NCBI GenBank assembly: GCA_030147435.1
Contig: JASKZX010000113.1
Coordinates: 1-7,895 of the forward strand
Reading direction: 5' to 3'
Length of the DNA: 7,895 nt
Origin: Savagea sp.
GTDB taxonomy: Bacteria; Bacillota; Bacilli; Bacillales_A; Planococcaceae
Positions 1-7,141 of the stretch are shown piece after piece (positions within the stretch are counted from its first letter, which is position 1; each line of letters opens with the position of its first letter). The notes beneath the pieces were generated by a model. It was not told the DNA's origin. It made no database searches and was given only the letters and a program-made list of their open reading frames with translations. The position numbers and the translations under genes are program-made.

Positions 1-356
1 TTCCCGAAGTCGATTTAAAATTAGTACGCCTAGCAAAAGATGTCGAAGGGTCTGTCGTTACAACAGATTTTAATTTGAATAAAGTTGCTGATTTACACGG
101 TGTAGAAGTATTAAATATTAATGACTTATCGAATGCGGTAAAACCAATCGTCATTCCAGGGGAAAAAATGCATTTATACGTCATTAAACAAGGAAAAGAG
201 CACAATCAAGGAATTGCGTATTTAGAAGATGGTACGATGATTGTCGTTGAAGAAGGAAAGCGCTATATCGGCCAATCGATAGATACTGTCGTTACGAGCG
301 TATTACAAACATCAGCGGGACGGATGATTTTCGTACGACCGTTGAAGGAGGAGTAA
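1..356 (+). CDS. yacL: YacL, PIN/TRAM-domain protein, C-terminal part (5' truncated)
   Basis: The reading frame is open from the left edge (first full codon at 3) to TAA at 354-356, giving 117 visible residues. An in-frame TTG at 75 is not the start, because the homology continues upstream of it. The first ~45 residues look like the end of a PIN nuclease-like domain, with TTDFNLNK carrying a late acidic residue (visible residue 22) and then LNINDL. From about residue 55 the sequence is a TRAM-type RNA-binding domain ([19 protein letters not shown] ... [14 protein letters not shown]). This matches the Bacillus YacL family, whose N-terminal half is a set of membrane helices; that part lies outside the window. 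The cellular role is poorly known; a nuclease or RNA-binding function is inferred from the domains. The gene ends 1 nt before ispD, as in B. subtilis. Confidence 0.92.
   Translation, partial: PEVDLKLVRLAKDVEGSVVTTDFNLNKVADLHGVEVLNINDLSNAVKPIVIPGEKMHLYVIKQGKEHNQGIAYLEDGTMIVVEEGKRYIGQSIDTVVTSVLQTSAGRMIFVRPLKEE
345..351 (+). promoter_or_regulatory. Shine-Dalgarno site that fixes the TTG start of ispD
   Basis: AAGGAGG lies inside the last codons of yacL and 6 nt upstream of the TTG at 358. No ATG in frame precedes the CTP-binding loop, so this site and TTG together define the ispD start. Confidence 0.8.
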
Positions 357-357
357 G

Positions 358-1077
358 TTGAAACAATATACAGTAATGTTACCAGCAGCAGGTAGTGGGC
401 GTAGAATGGGTGCAGGAAAAAATAAATTGTTTTTATCGTTAGATGGGCACCCAATCCTCGCGCATACGTTGCAAGTGTTTGAACGAGACCCTTTCTGTAA
501 AGGGATGATTTTAGCGATTAAAGAAGAAGAAAGAAAAGAAATGGAAACACTCGTTCGTAAGTATCAACTGACGAAGGTGCTTCCGTTTGCTATCGGTGGA
601 AAAGAACGTCAACATAGTGTTCATGCTTGTTTAGAAGCATTTGACGGACATGAAGAAGAAGTCGTTCTCGTACACGATGCGGCACGTCCTTTTATTCGTG
701 AAGAAGTGATTCATGCACTCGTAGAAAAAGCGAATGAAGAAGGTGGCGCAATCGCAGCGGTTCGAGCGAAAGATACGACAAAAGTAGTGGAGCAAGATGT
801 TGTTCGTGAAACAATTCCGCGTGAAACGTTGTGGAATATTCAAACTCCTCAAGCGTTTCGATACGGAGAGTTGTTTAATGCTTCTAAAAAAGCATTGGAC
901 GAAGGGATACTCGTCACCGATGAATCGATGTTGTTTGAACGTCTCGGACGAAAAGTAACAGTTGTTGAAAGTACGTACGATAATATTAAAATGACGACGC
1001 AAGAAGATCTTGCATTCGGTGAAGTGATTTTACGACGAAAGGAAGAAGAAAATGATTCGAATCGGACAAGGATTTGA
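358..1077 (+). CDS. ispD: 2-C-methyl-D-erythritol 4-phosphate cytidylyltransferase
   Basis: IspD joins CTP and 2-C-methyl-D-erythritol 4-phosphate to make CDP-ME in the cytosolic MEP route to isoprenoids. The 239-residue protein is close to the usual ~230. The N-terminal CTP loop is [15 protein letters not shown] (residues 9-23), with R16 and K23 in the positions of the E. coli Arg20/Lys27 pair. The HDAARP motif puts D107 at the metal/CTP site. [14 protein letters not shown] (R155, T163) and [10 protein letters not shown] (K211) match the substrate-binding Arg157, Thr165 and Lys213 of E. coli. The start is TTG at 358: the motif-bearing N-terminus needs it, and a strong AAGGAGG site (345-351) lies 6 nt upstream inside the end of yacL. 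The last nine codons overlap ispF, so the hydrophilic tail (ENDSNRTRI) is probably dispensable. Confidence 0.96.
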   Translation: MKQYTVMLPAAGSGRRMGAGKNKLFLSLDGHPILAHTLQVFERDPFCKGMILAIKEEERKEMETLVRKYQLTKVLPFAIGGKERQHSVHACLEAFDGHEEEVVLVHDAARPFIREEVIHALVEKANEEGGAIAAVRAKDTTKVVEQDVVRETIPRETLWNIQTPQAFRYGELFNASKKALDEGILVTDESMLFERLGRKVTVVESTYDNIKMTTQEDLAFGEVILRRKEEENDSNRTRI

Positions 1078-1531
1078 CGTTCATGCATTTAGCGAGGGAC
1101 GTCCATTAATTTTAGGGGGAATTGAAATCCCTCATGAACGAGGACTTGCGGGGCATTCAGATGCGGATGTCGTCTTACATACGGTGACAGATGCAGCGCT
1201 TGGTGCAGTCGGTTTACGCGATATCGGCACGCATTTTCCAGATACAGACGAAGCGTTCAAAGATGCAGACTCTGCTGTTTTATTAGAAGAAGCATGGAAG
1301 CTCATTCGAGAGCGAGGGTATGTTTTAGGAAATATCGATATTACGATTATGGCGGAACGTCCGAAAATGGCTCCTCATATCGATCGTATTCAAGCGCGTA
1401 TTGCGCAATTGCTCGAAGCAGAAGTTTCTCAAGTGAACGTGAAAGCAACGACGACAGAAAAGCTCGGATTTGTCGGAAGAGAAGAAGGAATAGCATCCCT
1501 CGCTGTCATTTTGCTCGTCAAAAAACAGTGA
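1052..1531 (+). CDS. ispF: 2-C-methyl-D-erythritol 2,4-cyclodiphosphate synthase
   Basis: IspF cyclises CDP-ME 2-phosphate to MEcPP with release of CMP, two steps after IspD in the same pathway; it is normally a homotrimer with a divalent metal in each active site. The 159 residues match the family length. The metal ligands D9, H11 and H43 are visible in GFDVHAF and LHTVTDA, and GHSDADV (residues 34-40) forms the flexible substrate loop. [13 protein letters not shown] and the [11 protein letters not shown] signature near the C-terminus complete the family pattern. ATG at 1052 follows an AAAGGA site (1038-1043) and lies 26 nt inside ispD. The gap after the stop holds a candidate gltX promoter and no obvious terminator. 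Confidence 0.97.
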   Translation: MIRIGQGFDVHAFSEGRPLILGGIEIPHERGLAGHSDADVVLHTVTDAALGAVGLRDIGTHFPDTDEAFKDADSAVLLEEAWKLIRERGYVLGNIDITIMAERPKMAPHIDRIQARIAQLLEAEVSQVNVKATTTEKLGFVGREEGIASLAVILLVKKQ

Positions 1532-1533
1532 CG

Positions 1534-1563
1534 TTTTCAAATTTGCAATAAACGTGCTAAAAT
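1534..1563 (+). promoter_or_regulatory. Putative sigma-A promoter of gltX (extended -10)
   Basis: A TTTTCA (1534-1539) or TTTCAA (1535-1540) -35 element lies 17-18 nt before TAAAAT (1558-1563). The -10 is preceded by TG and one base (1555-1557), an extended -10. Transcription would begin near 1570, about 30 nt before the gltX ATG. In B. subtilis gltX is known to have its own promoter here. The match is by eye only. Confidence 0.55.
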
Positions 1564-1600
1564 AGAAGATGTAATTTTAAAAATGATCGGAGAGGTACAA

Positions 1601-3070
1601 ATGACGAAAAAAGTTCGCGTACGTTATGCACCGAGCCCTACAGGACATTTACATATCGGAGGAGCTCGTACAGCATTATTTAACTATTTATTTGCACGCC
1701 ACAATGATGGAGAGTTCATCATTCGTATTGAAGATACAGATATTGAACGTAATATCGAAGGTGGAGAAGCTTCACAAATCGAAAACTTAACGTGGTTAGG
1801 TTTCGATTATGACGAAGGACCACATATGGGTGGACCGTATGGACCGTACCGTCAGTCAGAACGTTTCGATATTTATAAAAAATATGCAGAGCAATTATTA
1901 GAAGAAGGTCATGCGTATAAATGTTTCTGTACACCAGAAGAGTTAGAGCAAGAACGTGAAGACCAAAAAGCAAAAGGGATTGCTGCACCGATGTACTCAG
2001 GTAAATGTCGCCATTTATCTGCAGAAGAAGTAGCAGAAAAAGAAGCAGCAGGAGAAGCTTACACATTACGTGTACGCGTGCCTGAAAATGTGACATACCG
2101 TTTCACAGACCTCGTGCGTGGAGAAGTTGCATTTGAATCAGAAGATATCGGTGACTGGGTCATTATGAAAGCAAATGGTATTCCAACATACAACTTTGCG
2201 GTTGTGATTGATGATCATTTAATGGAGATGACACATATTTTCCGTGGAGAAGAACATTTAACGAACACACCACGTCAAATGATGATTTTTGATATGTTCG
2301 GTTGGGAACACCCGACATTTGGACATATGACGTTGATCGTAAACGAAGATCGTAAAAAGTTATCAAAGCGTGATGAGTCGATTATCCAATTCGTATCTCA
2401 ATACCGCGACTTAGGATTTTTACCAGAAGCGATGTTCAACTTCTTCGCTTTACTCGGTTGGTCACCAGGTGGAGAAAATTCAGAGCGTGAAATTTTCTCA
2501 CAAGAAGAGCTTATTGAAATCTTTGATGTTGAGCGTTTAGCAAAATCACCATCAATGTTCGATAAAGAGAAATTAACGTGGATGAACAACGCATATATTA
2601 AAGAGTTATCAGAAGAAGATGTCGTTGCGCTTGCATTGCCATTTTTACAAAAAGAAGGACGTCTCCCAGAAGAGCTTTCAGCAGAAGAAGCAGAGTGGGC
2701 AAAACGTTTAATCCTTCTTTACCAAGAGCAATTGCATTACGGTGCTGAAATTGTTGAGTTAACAGAACAATTCTTCACAGAAGCGATCGATTACGATGAA
2801 GCAGCGAAAGAAGTGCTCGCAGGTGAACAAGTACCAGAAGTCATGCAAGCATTTGCTGAAGAGCTTGAAGCACTTGAAGTGTTTGAAGCGGCAGCCATTA
2901 AAAAAGCAATTAAAGCTGTTCAAAAGAAAACAGGTCATAAAGGGAAAAACTTATTTATGCCAATCCGCGTCGTCACAACGGGTGAAACGCGTGGACCAGA
3001 ATTGCCAGATGCGATTGAGTTAATCGGTAAAGAGACGATCTTAAACCGCGTTCGTCAATTTGCAAATTAA
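1601..3070 (+). CDS. gltX: Glutamyl-tRNA synthetase
   Basis: GltX charges tRNA-Glu with glutamate; in most Bacillota it also misacylates tRNA-Gln, which GatCAB then amidates. The class I Rossmann core shows the HIGH-type motif HLHIGG (residues 16-21) after YAPSPTG and the KMSKS-type motif KLSKR (253-257). Between them are NFAVVIDDH and [16 protein letters not shown], typical of the connective and tRNA acceptor-binding region. A C-x-C ... C-x-H set (C108, C110, C136, H138) resembles the zinc site of E. coli GluRS. From about residue 330 the helical anticodon-binding domain runs to the end ([20 protein letters not shown]). I chose ATG at 1601, giving 489 residues, because GGAGAGG (1589-1595) sits 5 nt upstream; the ATG at 1583 overlaps this site and would add a non-homologous hexapeptide. 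It is followed by the cysE T-box leader. Confidence 0.98.
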   Translation: MTKKVRVRYAPSPTGHLHIGGARTALFNYLFARHNDGEFIIRIEDTDIERNIEGGEASQIENLTWLGFDYDEGPHMGGPYGPYRQSERFDIYKKYAEQLLEEGHAYKCFCTPEELEQEREDQKAKGIAAPMYSGKCRHLSAEEVAEKEAAGEAYTLRVRVPENVTYRFTDLVRGEVAFESEDIGDWVIMKANGIPTYNFAVVIDDHLMEMTHIFRGEEHLTNTPRQMMIFDMFGWEHPTFGHMTLIVNEDRKKLSKRDESIIQFVSQYRDLGFLPEAMFNFFALLGWSPGGENSEREIFSQEELIEIFDVERLAKSPSMFDKEKLTWMNNAYIKELSEEDVVALALPFLQKEGRLPEELSAEEAEWAKRLILLYQEQLHYGAEIVELTEQFFTEAIDYDEAAKEVLAGEQVPEVMQAFAEELEALEVFEAAAIKKAIKAVQKKTGHKGKNLFMPIRVVTTGETRGPELPDAIELIGKETILNRVRQFAN

Positions 3071-3157
3071 ACTAAAGCGATGATTGAGGAAAGTGAATCG
3101 AACCGAAATGTACAGAGAGAGCGAATGGTGAGAACGCTCCATTAACGGCGATTTGGA

Positions 3158-3160
3158 TGC
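3158..3160 (+). promoter_or_regulatory. T-box specifier triplet UGC (cysteine)
   Basis: The 3' strand of the Stem I specifier loop (3154-3161) reads TGGATGCC, opposite AAAGTG (3090-3095). By the usual position after the GGA purines the specifier is TGC, a Cys codon that pairs with the GCA anticodon of tRNA-Cys. This agrees with the downstream genes cysE and cysS, and with UGGA (3254-3257), whose last base would pair with the U73 discriminator of tRNA-Cys. Confidence 0.85.
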
Positions 3161-3227
3161 CCCTCATAGCGTCGTCTCGAATGAAGTAGAGATGAACGGC
3201 TCACCGTCGTTATTCGGTGAAAAGGTG

Positions 3228-3245
3228 AAGGGGGATGTCCCCCTT
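3228..3245 (+). promoter_or_regulatory. T-box Stem III hairpin
   Basis: AAGGGGG (3228-3234) pairs with CCCCCTT (3239-3245) around a four-base ATGT loop (3235-3238). It sits between the Stem II region and the T-box sequence, the place of Stem III in the family. It lacks a following U-tract, so it is not a terminator. Confidence 0.8.
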
Positions 3246-3249
3246 AATC

Positions 3250-3278
3250 GGAGTGGAACCGCGCCAAGGAGCGTCTCT
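3250..3278 (+). promoter_or_regulatory. T-box antiterminator with tRNA acceptor-binding bulge
   Basis: GGAG (3250-3253) can pair with CTCT (3275-3278, one G-U), and CGC (3260-3262) with GCG (3271-3273). The bulge carries TGGA (3254-3257) for pairing with the NCCA end of uncharged tRNA. The 3' strand is the same as the 5' strand of the terminator (3270-3278), so the two folds exclude each other. Confidence 0.8.
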
Positions 3279-3301
3279 GTCAATCGATAGAGGCGCTTTT
3301 T
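3270..3301 (+). terminator. Intrinsic terminator of the cysE-cysS T-box
   Basis: AGCGTCTCT (3270-3278) and AGAGGCGCT (3289-3297) form nine continuous pairs with one G-U, around a 10-nt loop. A run of five T follows (3297-3301). When tRNA-Cys is charged, transcription should stop here, 52 nt before the cysE start; gltX transcripts from upstream should be attenuated at the same point. Confidence 0.93.
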
Positions 3302-3353
3302 GTCGTTCGGAAAAAGAATAGACGAGAAAGAAATTAGAGGAGGAAGTGAAAAA

Positions 3354-4028
3354 ATGTATACAACATTATTAACGAGAATGAAAGAAGATATTGATTGCGT
3401 ATTATGCCGAGACCCGGCTGCGCGAAGTCGAGCAGAGGTCGCTTTAACGTATTCAGGCGTTCATGCGATTTGGTTCCATCGAGTCGCTCATTGGTTGTTT
3501 CAACGTAATTTCCATTTTCTCGCACGAGCTACATCACAAATGAGTCGGATGATTACAGGGATTGAAATTCACCCAGGAGCGAAGTTAGGTCGCCGGTTAT
3601 TTATTGACCACGGCATGGGTGTTGTGATCGGGGAGACGTGTGAAATTGGAAATGACGTGACGATTTATCAAGGAGTAACACTTGGCGGGACTGGGAAAGA
3701 ACAAGGGAAACGTCACCCTACGCTAGAAGATGGCGTACTCGTCGCAGCGGGAGCAAAAGTCCTCGGGTCCATCACAATCGGTAAAAATAGTAAAGTAGGG
3801 GCAGGTTCAGTCGTTTTAAAAGATGTACCTGCAAACTCAACGGTTGTCGGGATTCCAGGAAAAGTTGTCGTCTCTAACGGAGTGCGTGTCAAAGATCAAT
3901 TCGAACACCAAAATATGCCTGACCCGATTGCAGATAAATGCCGAGAGTTACAACGTCAAATTGATGCACTGCAACGTCAAGTCGCTTCATTACAACAACA
4001 ATTACGAGTACAAGGAGAGGGTAGTTAA
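3354..4028 (+). CDS. cysE: Serine O-acetyltransferase
   Basis: CysE transfers acetyl from acetyl-CoA to L-serine to give O-acetylserine, the carbon skeleton for cysteine. The product from ATG 3354 is 224 residues: a helical N-terminal domain (1-65) with the family pattern [21 protein letters not shown], then a left-handed beta-helix of hexapeptide repeats (about 66-175). Active-site residues are H86 in FIDHGMG and H121 in KRHPTL; D85 is also present. The position of E. coli Asp143 is Glu71 ([11 protein letters not shown]), as is usual in Bacillales. LGGTGKEQG is the conserved acetyl-CoA/serine loop. Residues 181-224 form a predicted coiled coil. GAGGAGG (3337-3343) precedes the start by 10 nt; a TTG at 3300 in the same frame lies in the terminator U-tract and is rejected. 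The stop overlaps the cysS ATG by 1 nt. Confidence 0.97.
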   Translation: MYTTLLTRMKEDIDCVLCRDPAARSRAEVALTYSGVHAIWFHRVAHWLFQRNFHFLARATSQMSRMITGIEIHPGAKLGRRLFIDHGMGVVIGETCEIGNDVTIYQGVTLGGTGKEQGKRHPTLEDGVLVAAGAKVLGSITIGKNSKVGAGSVVLKDVPANSTVVGIPGKVVVSNGVRVKDQFEHQNMPDPIADKCRELQRQIDALQRQVASLQQQLRVQGEGS

Positions 4029-5428
4029 TGACGATTCAAATTTATAACACATTAACACGTAAAAAAGAGCCATTCGTTCCAATTGAAGAAGGAAAAGTAA
4101 AAATGTACGTTTGTGGCCCGACAGTTTATAACTACATTCATATCGGAAATGCTCGTCCTGCGATCGTTTTCGATACAGTTCGTCGCTATTTAACATATCG
4201 TGGATATGACGTTCACTACGTTTCTAACTTCACGGATGTAGACGATAAAATTATTCAAGCTGCAAATGAACTTGGAGAAGACGTACGTGATTTAACAGAC
4301 CGCTTCATTCAGGCGTATCATGAAGATGTCGGAGCACTCGGATGTCAAGTAGCGGATGCTCACCCTCGAGTAACAGATCATATCGATGATATCGTTGAAT
4401 TTATCCAAGTGCTCGTTGATAAAGGTTATGCTTATGAAGTTGATGGTGACGTGTACTTCCATACAGATAAATTTGAAGACTACGGTAAGTTGTCACATCA
4501 ATCGATCGACGAGTTACGTGTCGGCGCACGTATTGAAAAAAATGAAGCGAAAGAAAACGCGCTTGACTTTGCTTTATGGAAAAAAGCGAAAGAAGGCGAA
4601 ATTTCTTGGGATAGTCCGTGGGGGAAAGGTCGCCCAGGTTGGCATATCGAATGTTCGGTTATGGCGCGCGAACATTTAGGGGATACGATGGATATTCACG
4701 CAGGTGGACAAGACTTAACATTCCCTCACCACGAAAATGAAATTGCACAGTCAGAAGCGCATAATGATACAACTTTTGCAAATTATTGGATGCATAACGG
4801 TCATATTAATATCGATAATGAAAAAATGAGTAAATCATTAGGAAACTTCGTATTAGTGAACGATATTCGGAAGGAAATCGATCCGAACGTTTTACGTTTC
4901 TTCATGTTATCTGTGCATTATCGCCAGCCGATCAACTTCTCACGTGAACTCGTAGAAAGTGCAGCAAATGGATTAGACCGTATTCAAACTGCTTATGCTA
5001 ACATCGTGCATCGATTAGAAACGAGCGCAAATTTAGGAGAAGAAACGTCGAAGTGGCTCGTACAAATTGAAAAAGAAGTCGAAGCGTTTGAACATGCAAT
5101 GAACGATGACTTCAATACAGCAAATGCGATTGCAGCGATTTTTGAATTAGCAAAACTTGCAAATGTCTACTTACTTGAAGATCAGACAAACGAAGAAGTA
5201 TTAACTCGTTTTAAAGAAGAGTTAGAATCGCTTATGAACGTATTAGGTGTTGAAGTCGCTCGCGAAGAAGAATTATTAGACGAAGAAGTCGAAGCTTTAA
5301 TTAAAGAGCGAGAACAAGCAAGAAAAGAACGAAACTTTGCTCGAGCAGATGAAATTCGCGACTTATTGAAAGAACGTGGAATTTTACTAGAAGATACATC
5401 GCAAGGCCCACGTTGGAAAAGAGGATAA
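4028..5428 (+). CDS. cysS: Cysteinyl-tRNA synthetase
   Basis: CysS attaches cysteine to tRNA-Cys. At 466 residues it has, as I recall it, the length of the B. subtilis enzyme. It is a class I synthetase with HIGN (38-41) following [11 protein letters not shown], and KMSKS (266-270). All four zinc ligands that select cysteine are present: C29, C209 (HIECS), H234 and E238 (FPHHENE). The C-terminal third (about 310-466) is the helical DALR/anticodon-binding region, with [18 protein letters not shown] and the charged segment [19 protein letters not shown]. Its ATG shares the A of the cysE TAA (TAATG), after AAGGAG (4012-4017), so the two are probably translationally coupled. Both lie behind the Cys T-box, so cysteine supply and charging rise together when tRNA-Cys is uncharged. 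Confidence 0.98.
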   Translation: MTIQIYNTLTRKKEPFVPIEEGKVKMYVCGPTVYNYIHIGNARPAIVFDTVRRYLTYRGYDVHYVSNFTDVDDKIIQAANELGEDVRDLTDRFIQAYHEDVGALGCQVADAHPRVTDHIDDIVEFIQVLVDKGYAYEVDGDVYFHTDKFEDYGKLSHQSIDELRVGARIEKNEAKENALDFALWKKAKEGEISWDSPWGKGRPGWHIECSVMAREHLGDTMDIHAGGQDLTFPHHENEIAQSEAHNDTTFANYWMHNGHINIDNEKMSKSLGNFVLVNDIRKEIDPNVLRFFMLSVHYRQPINFSRELVESAANGLDRIQTAYANIVHRLETSANLGEETSKWLVQIEKEVEAFEHAMNDDFNTANAIAAIFELAKLANVYLLEDQTNEEVLTRFKEELESLMNVLGVEVAREEELLDEEVEALIKEREQARKERNFARADEIRDLLKERGILLEDTSQGPRWKRG

Positions 5429-5851
5429 ATGAATTTGAAACAAATGAAGCAAGGAGACGTCAAACAATTGAATGCACTCACGCTCGCTTACATGGGAGAT
5501 GCAGTGTATGAATCATATATTCGGGAATATTTAATTACAAAAGGAATGACGAAACCGAATCGCCTTCATAAAGAGGCAACGAAATATGTTTCAGCAAAAG
5601 CGCAAGCGAAAATTGTAGATCATATGAGAGAAGAAAACTTTTTAACCGATGAAGAACTGAGCGTATTGCGCCGAGGTCGTAATGCCAAGTCTCACAGTGT
5701 ACCGAAAAATGTCGACGTTCGTACGTATAACTACAGTAGTGCATTTGAAGCAGTTGTCGGTTATTTGCATTTGTTAGGAGAGAAAGAACGCGTGACCGAA
5801 TGGATGGAACGAGCGGTCATGATTATTGAAGAAGGAGGAGAAGCGAAATGA
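5429..5851 (+). CDS. mrnC: Mini-ribonuclease III (23S rRNA maturation)
   Basis: Mini-III is a dimeric RNase III without the double-stranded RNA-binding domain; in B. subtilis it trims both ends of 23S rRNA precursor. The 140-residue protein contains only the RNase III catalytic fold. The first catalytic motif is [10 protein letters not shown], with D24 the metal-binding aspartate; the second is [14 protein letters not shown], with E107 the catalytic glutamate. [15 protein letters not shown] is the characteristic Mini-III segment between them. The ATG follows the cysS TAA with no gap. A second in-frame option is TTG at 5468 behind AAGGAG (5451-5456), but it would remove 13 residues that align well with the family ([13 protein letters not shown] begins there), so the first ATG is preferred. 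The 3' end overlaps rlmB by 4 nt. Confidence 0.95.
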   Translation: MNLKQMKQGDVKQLNALTLAYMGDAVYESYIREYLITKGMTKPNRLHKEATKYVSAKAQAKIVDHMREENFLTDEELSVLRRGRNAKSHSVPKNVDVRTYNYSSAFEAVVGYLHLLGEKERVTEWMERAVMIIEEGGEAK

Positions 5852-6609
5852 CGAAAGAACAAGAATGGATTGGTGGAAAAAACCCTGTCCTCGCTGCTTT
5901 AAAGTCAGATCGAGATTTAAATAAAATTTGGGTAGCAGAAGGGTTGAATAAACAGACGTATCAAGAAATTATGGACTATGCATCGAAACAAAAAATCGTC
6001 GTTCAAACAGTTCCGCGAAAAAGACTCGATCAAATGGTTGATATCCCACACCAAGGAATCGTTGCGAGTGTAGCTGCTTATGAATATGCAACTCTCGATG
6101 ATTTATTCGCTCGAGCAGAAAGTCGCGGAGAAGATCCGTTTTTCATCATGCTCGATGAATTAGAAGATCCGCACAACTTAGGGTCGATTTTACGAACGGC
6201 AGACGCTGTAGGAGCACATGGTGTCATTATTCCAAAACATCGCTCAGTATCATTAACGAGTACAGTGGCAAAAGCTTCAACAGGTGCGATCGAGTTTGTT
6301 CCTGTTGTACGAGTGACAAACTTATCGCAAACCGTTGATACATTGAAAGAGCGTGGTGTATGGATTGCGGGAACAGATGCAGCACAAGGTGGCGCTGTTG
6401 ATTACCGTTATATGGATGCGACATTACCACTTGCCTTAATTATCGGAAATGAAGGAAAAGGAATGTCACCGAAGTTGAAAAAACGTTGTGACTTCTTATA
6501 TACAATCCCGATGCAAGGGAAAATTACATCGTTAAATGCGAGTGTAGCAACTGCTCTATTAATGTATGAAGTGTATCGGAAACGTCATCCGCTTAAAGGC
6601 GGTAAATGA
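5848..6609 (+). CDS. rlmB: 23S rRNA (guanosine-2'-O-)-methyltransferase, RlmB/TrmH family
   Basis: This SPOUT-class enzyme uses S-adenosylmethionine to methylate a ribose 2'-hydroxyl in 23S rRNA; the Gm2251 site of E. coli RlmB is inferred, not shown. The 253 residues comprise an L30e-like substrate-binding domain (about 5-75, starting [14 protein letters not shown]) and a knotted SpoU catalytic domain. Motif 1 is [19 protein letters not shown] (N110, R116), motif 2 is [11 protein letters not shown] (N201, E202), and motif 3 is [15 protein letters not shown] (N230, S232). ATG at 5848 overlaps the mrnC stop as ATGA, with AGGAGG (5833-5838) inside mrnC. In B. subtilis this gene was long called yacO. 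Its position next to mrnC fits a joint role in 23S rRNA biogenesis. Confidence 0.94.
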   Translation: MTKEQEWIGGKNPVLAALKSDRDLNKIWVAEGLNKQTYQEIMDYASKQKIVVQTVPRKRLDQMVDIPHQGIVASVAAYEYATLDDLFARAESRGEDPFFIMLDELEDPHNLGSILRTADAVGAHGVIIPKHRSVSLTSTVAKASTGAIEFVPVVRVTNLSQTVDTLKERGVWIAGTDAAQGGAVDYRYMDATLPLALIIGNEGKGMSPKLKKRCDFLYTIPMQGKITSLNASVATALLMYEVYRKRHPLKGGK

Positions 6610-7127
6610 AAAGACAAACAATTATGTTAGTCGACGGGTACAATATCATAGGAGACTGGCCTGAACTTCAACGATTAAAACAAAGAAATTTAGGATTAGC
6701 GCGTGATCATTTAATTGATCGAATGATCGCTTATCAAGCCCAGACGAAAAAACGAGTCATTGTCGTTTTTGATGCGCATATGCAAGAAGGTATGGAACAT
6801 CACGAAAGAAAAGACGCCATTGAAATTGTTTTCACACAAGAAAATGAAACTGCCGATGAACGAATTGAAAAGCTTGTATCGGAGCTACAAGACCGTCGTA
6901 CGACGATTGAAGTAGCAACGAGTGATGCGACAGAACAATGGGTAACATTCGGAAAAGGTGCTTCTAGGAAATCTGCTCGAGAGTTAGAACTCGAGTTAGA
7001 TCAAATGGAACGAACAGTAAATAGTCGTGTACGAAAGATGGAAAAACAACCGCATCGACTAACGACAGTTGATCGAATCGATGCGGTTACAGCAGCGAAG
7101 TTAGAACGTATCCGGCGAGGCTTATAA
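6606..7127 (+). CDS. rae1: Rae1/YacP ribosome-associated endoribonuclease (NYN domain)
   Basis: Rae1 (YacP) is known in B. subtilis to bind the ribosomal A site and cut certain mRNAs during translation. The 173-residue protein is a single NYN (PIN-like) domain. Conserved acidic residues expected at the metal site are visible: D10 in MLVDGYNIIGDW, D56 in VVFDAH, D84 in ENETADERIEKL and D107 in ATSDATEQ. The C-terminal third is basic and helical (RKSARELELELDQMERTVNSRVRKMEK), plausible for rRNA contact. The ATG overlaps the rlmB stop as ATGA; the ribosome binding site (AAAGGCGG, about 6595-6602) is weak, which suggests coupling to rlmB translation. The stop codon lies within a TATAAT that may serve sigH. 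Confidence 0.93.
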   Translation: MKRQTIMLVDGYNIIGDWPELQRLKQRNLGLARDHLIDRMIAYQAQTKKRVIVVFDAHMQEGMEHHERKDAIEIVFTQENETADERIEKLVSELQDRRTTIEVATSDATEQWVTFGKGASRKSARELELELDQMERTVNSRVRKMEKQPHRLTTVDRIDAVTAAKLERIRRGL

Positions 7128-7128
7128 T
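7101..7128 (+). promoter_or_regulatory. Possible promoter for sigH inside the end of yacP
   Basis: A perfect TATAAT (7123-7128) overlaps the yacP stop codon. The best -35 at 16 nt is TTAGAA (7101-7106), a weak match. Initiation near 7135 would leave a very short leader before the GTG at 7142 and favour TTG 7151 or ATG 7172. B. subtilis sigH has its own promoter in the comparable position, which supports the idea, but a chance -10 in AT-rich DNA is possible. Confidence 0.4.
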
Positions 7129-7141
7129 CGGAAGGTGAGGA

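Larger units (their letters stand above)
3075..3301 (+). promoter_or_regulatory. T-box riboswitch (tRNA-Cys specific) controlling cysE-cysS
   Basis: This leader senses uncharged tRNA and allows read-through into cysE-cysS when tRNA-Cys is uncharged. Stem I folds by eye: GCGA/TCGT at the base (3077-3080 with 3172-3175), TGAGG/CCTCA (3085-3089/3162-3166), an internal loop with the specifier, AATCG/CGATT (3096-3100/3149-3153), CCG/CGG (3103-3105/3146-3148), AATG/CATT (3107-3110/3140-3143), an AG-rich bulge (3111-3118), then GAGCG/CGCTC (3119-3123/3135-3139) closing an apical loop with GGTGAGA. Stem II is TCTC/GAGA (3175-3178/3189-3192). TCACCG/CGGTGA (3201-3206/3215-3220) with nearby ACGG/CCGT suggests the IIA/B pseudoknot. 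Stem III is 3228-3245. The T-box proper, GTGGAACCGCG (3253-3263), is nearly invariant in the family. The leader occupies most of the 283-nt gap between gltX and cysE. Confidence 0.95.

Noticed and set aside
631..1002. 123-codon open frame on the minus strand inside ispD
   Set aside because: It lies wholly antisense to a gene with clear motifs, is rich in Phe, Arg and Cys as expected of a shadow frame, and has no recognisable domain.
1294..1551. Plus-strand frame overlapping the 3' half of ispF
   Set aside because: A frameshifted reading of ispF, Arg/Ser-rich and without family resemblance.
1583..1600. Upstream ATG as the gltX start
   Set aside because: It overlaps the GGAGAGG site that serves ATG 1601 and would add a peptide not expected in GluRS.
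1719..2096. 125-codon open frame on the minus strand inside gltX
   Set aside because: Antisense to conserved gltX sequence, with low-complexity Leu runs that mirror Glu/Lys codons of gltX; no ribosome binding site noted and no family resemblance.
3228..3245. GC-rich hairpin as a gltX terminator
   Set aside because: No T-run follows, and it sits exactly where T-box Stem III is expected.
3300..3353. N-terminal extension of cysE from TTG 3300
   Set aside because: The TTG lies in the terminator U-tract, has no ribosome binding site, and the extension does not resemble CysE; ATG 3354 has GAGGAGG upstream.
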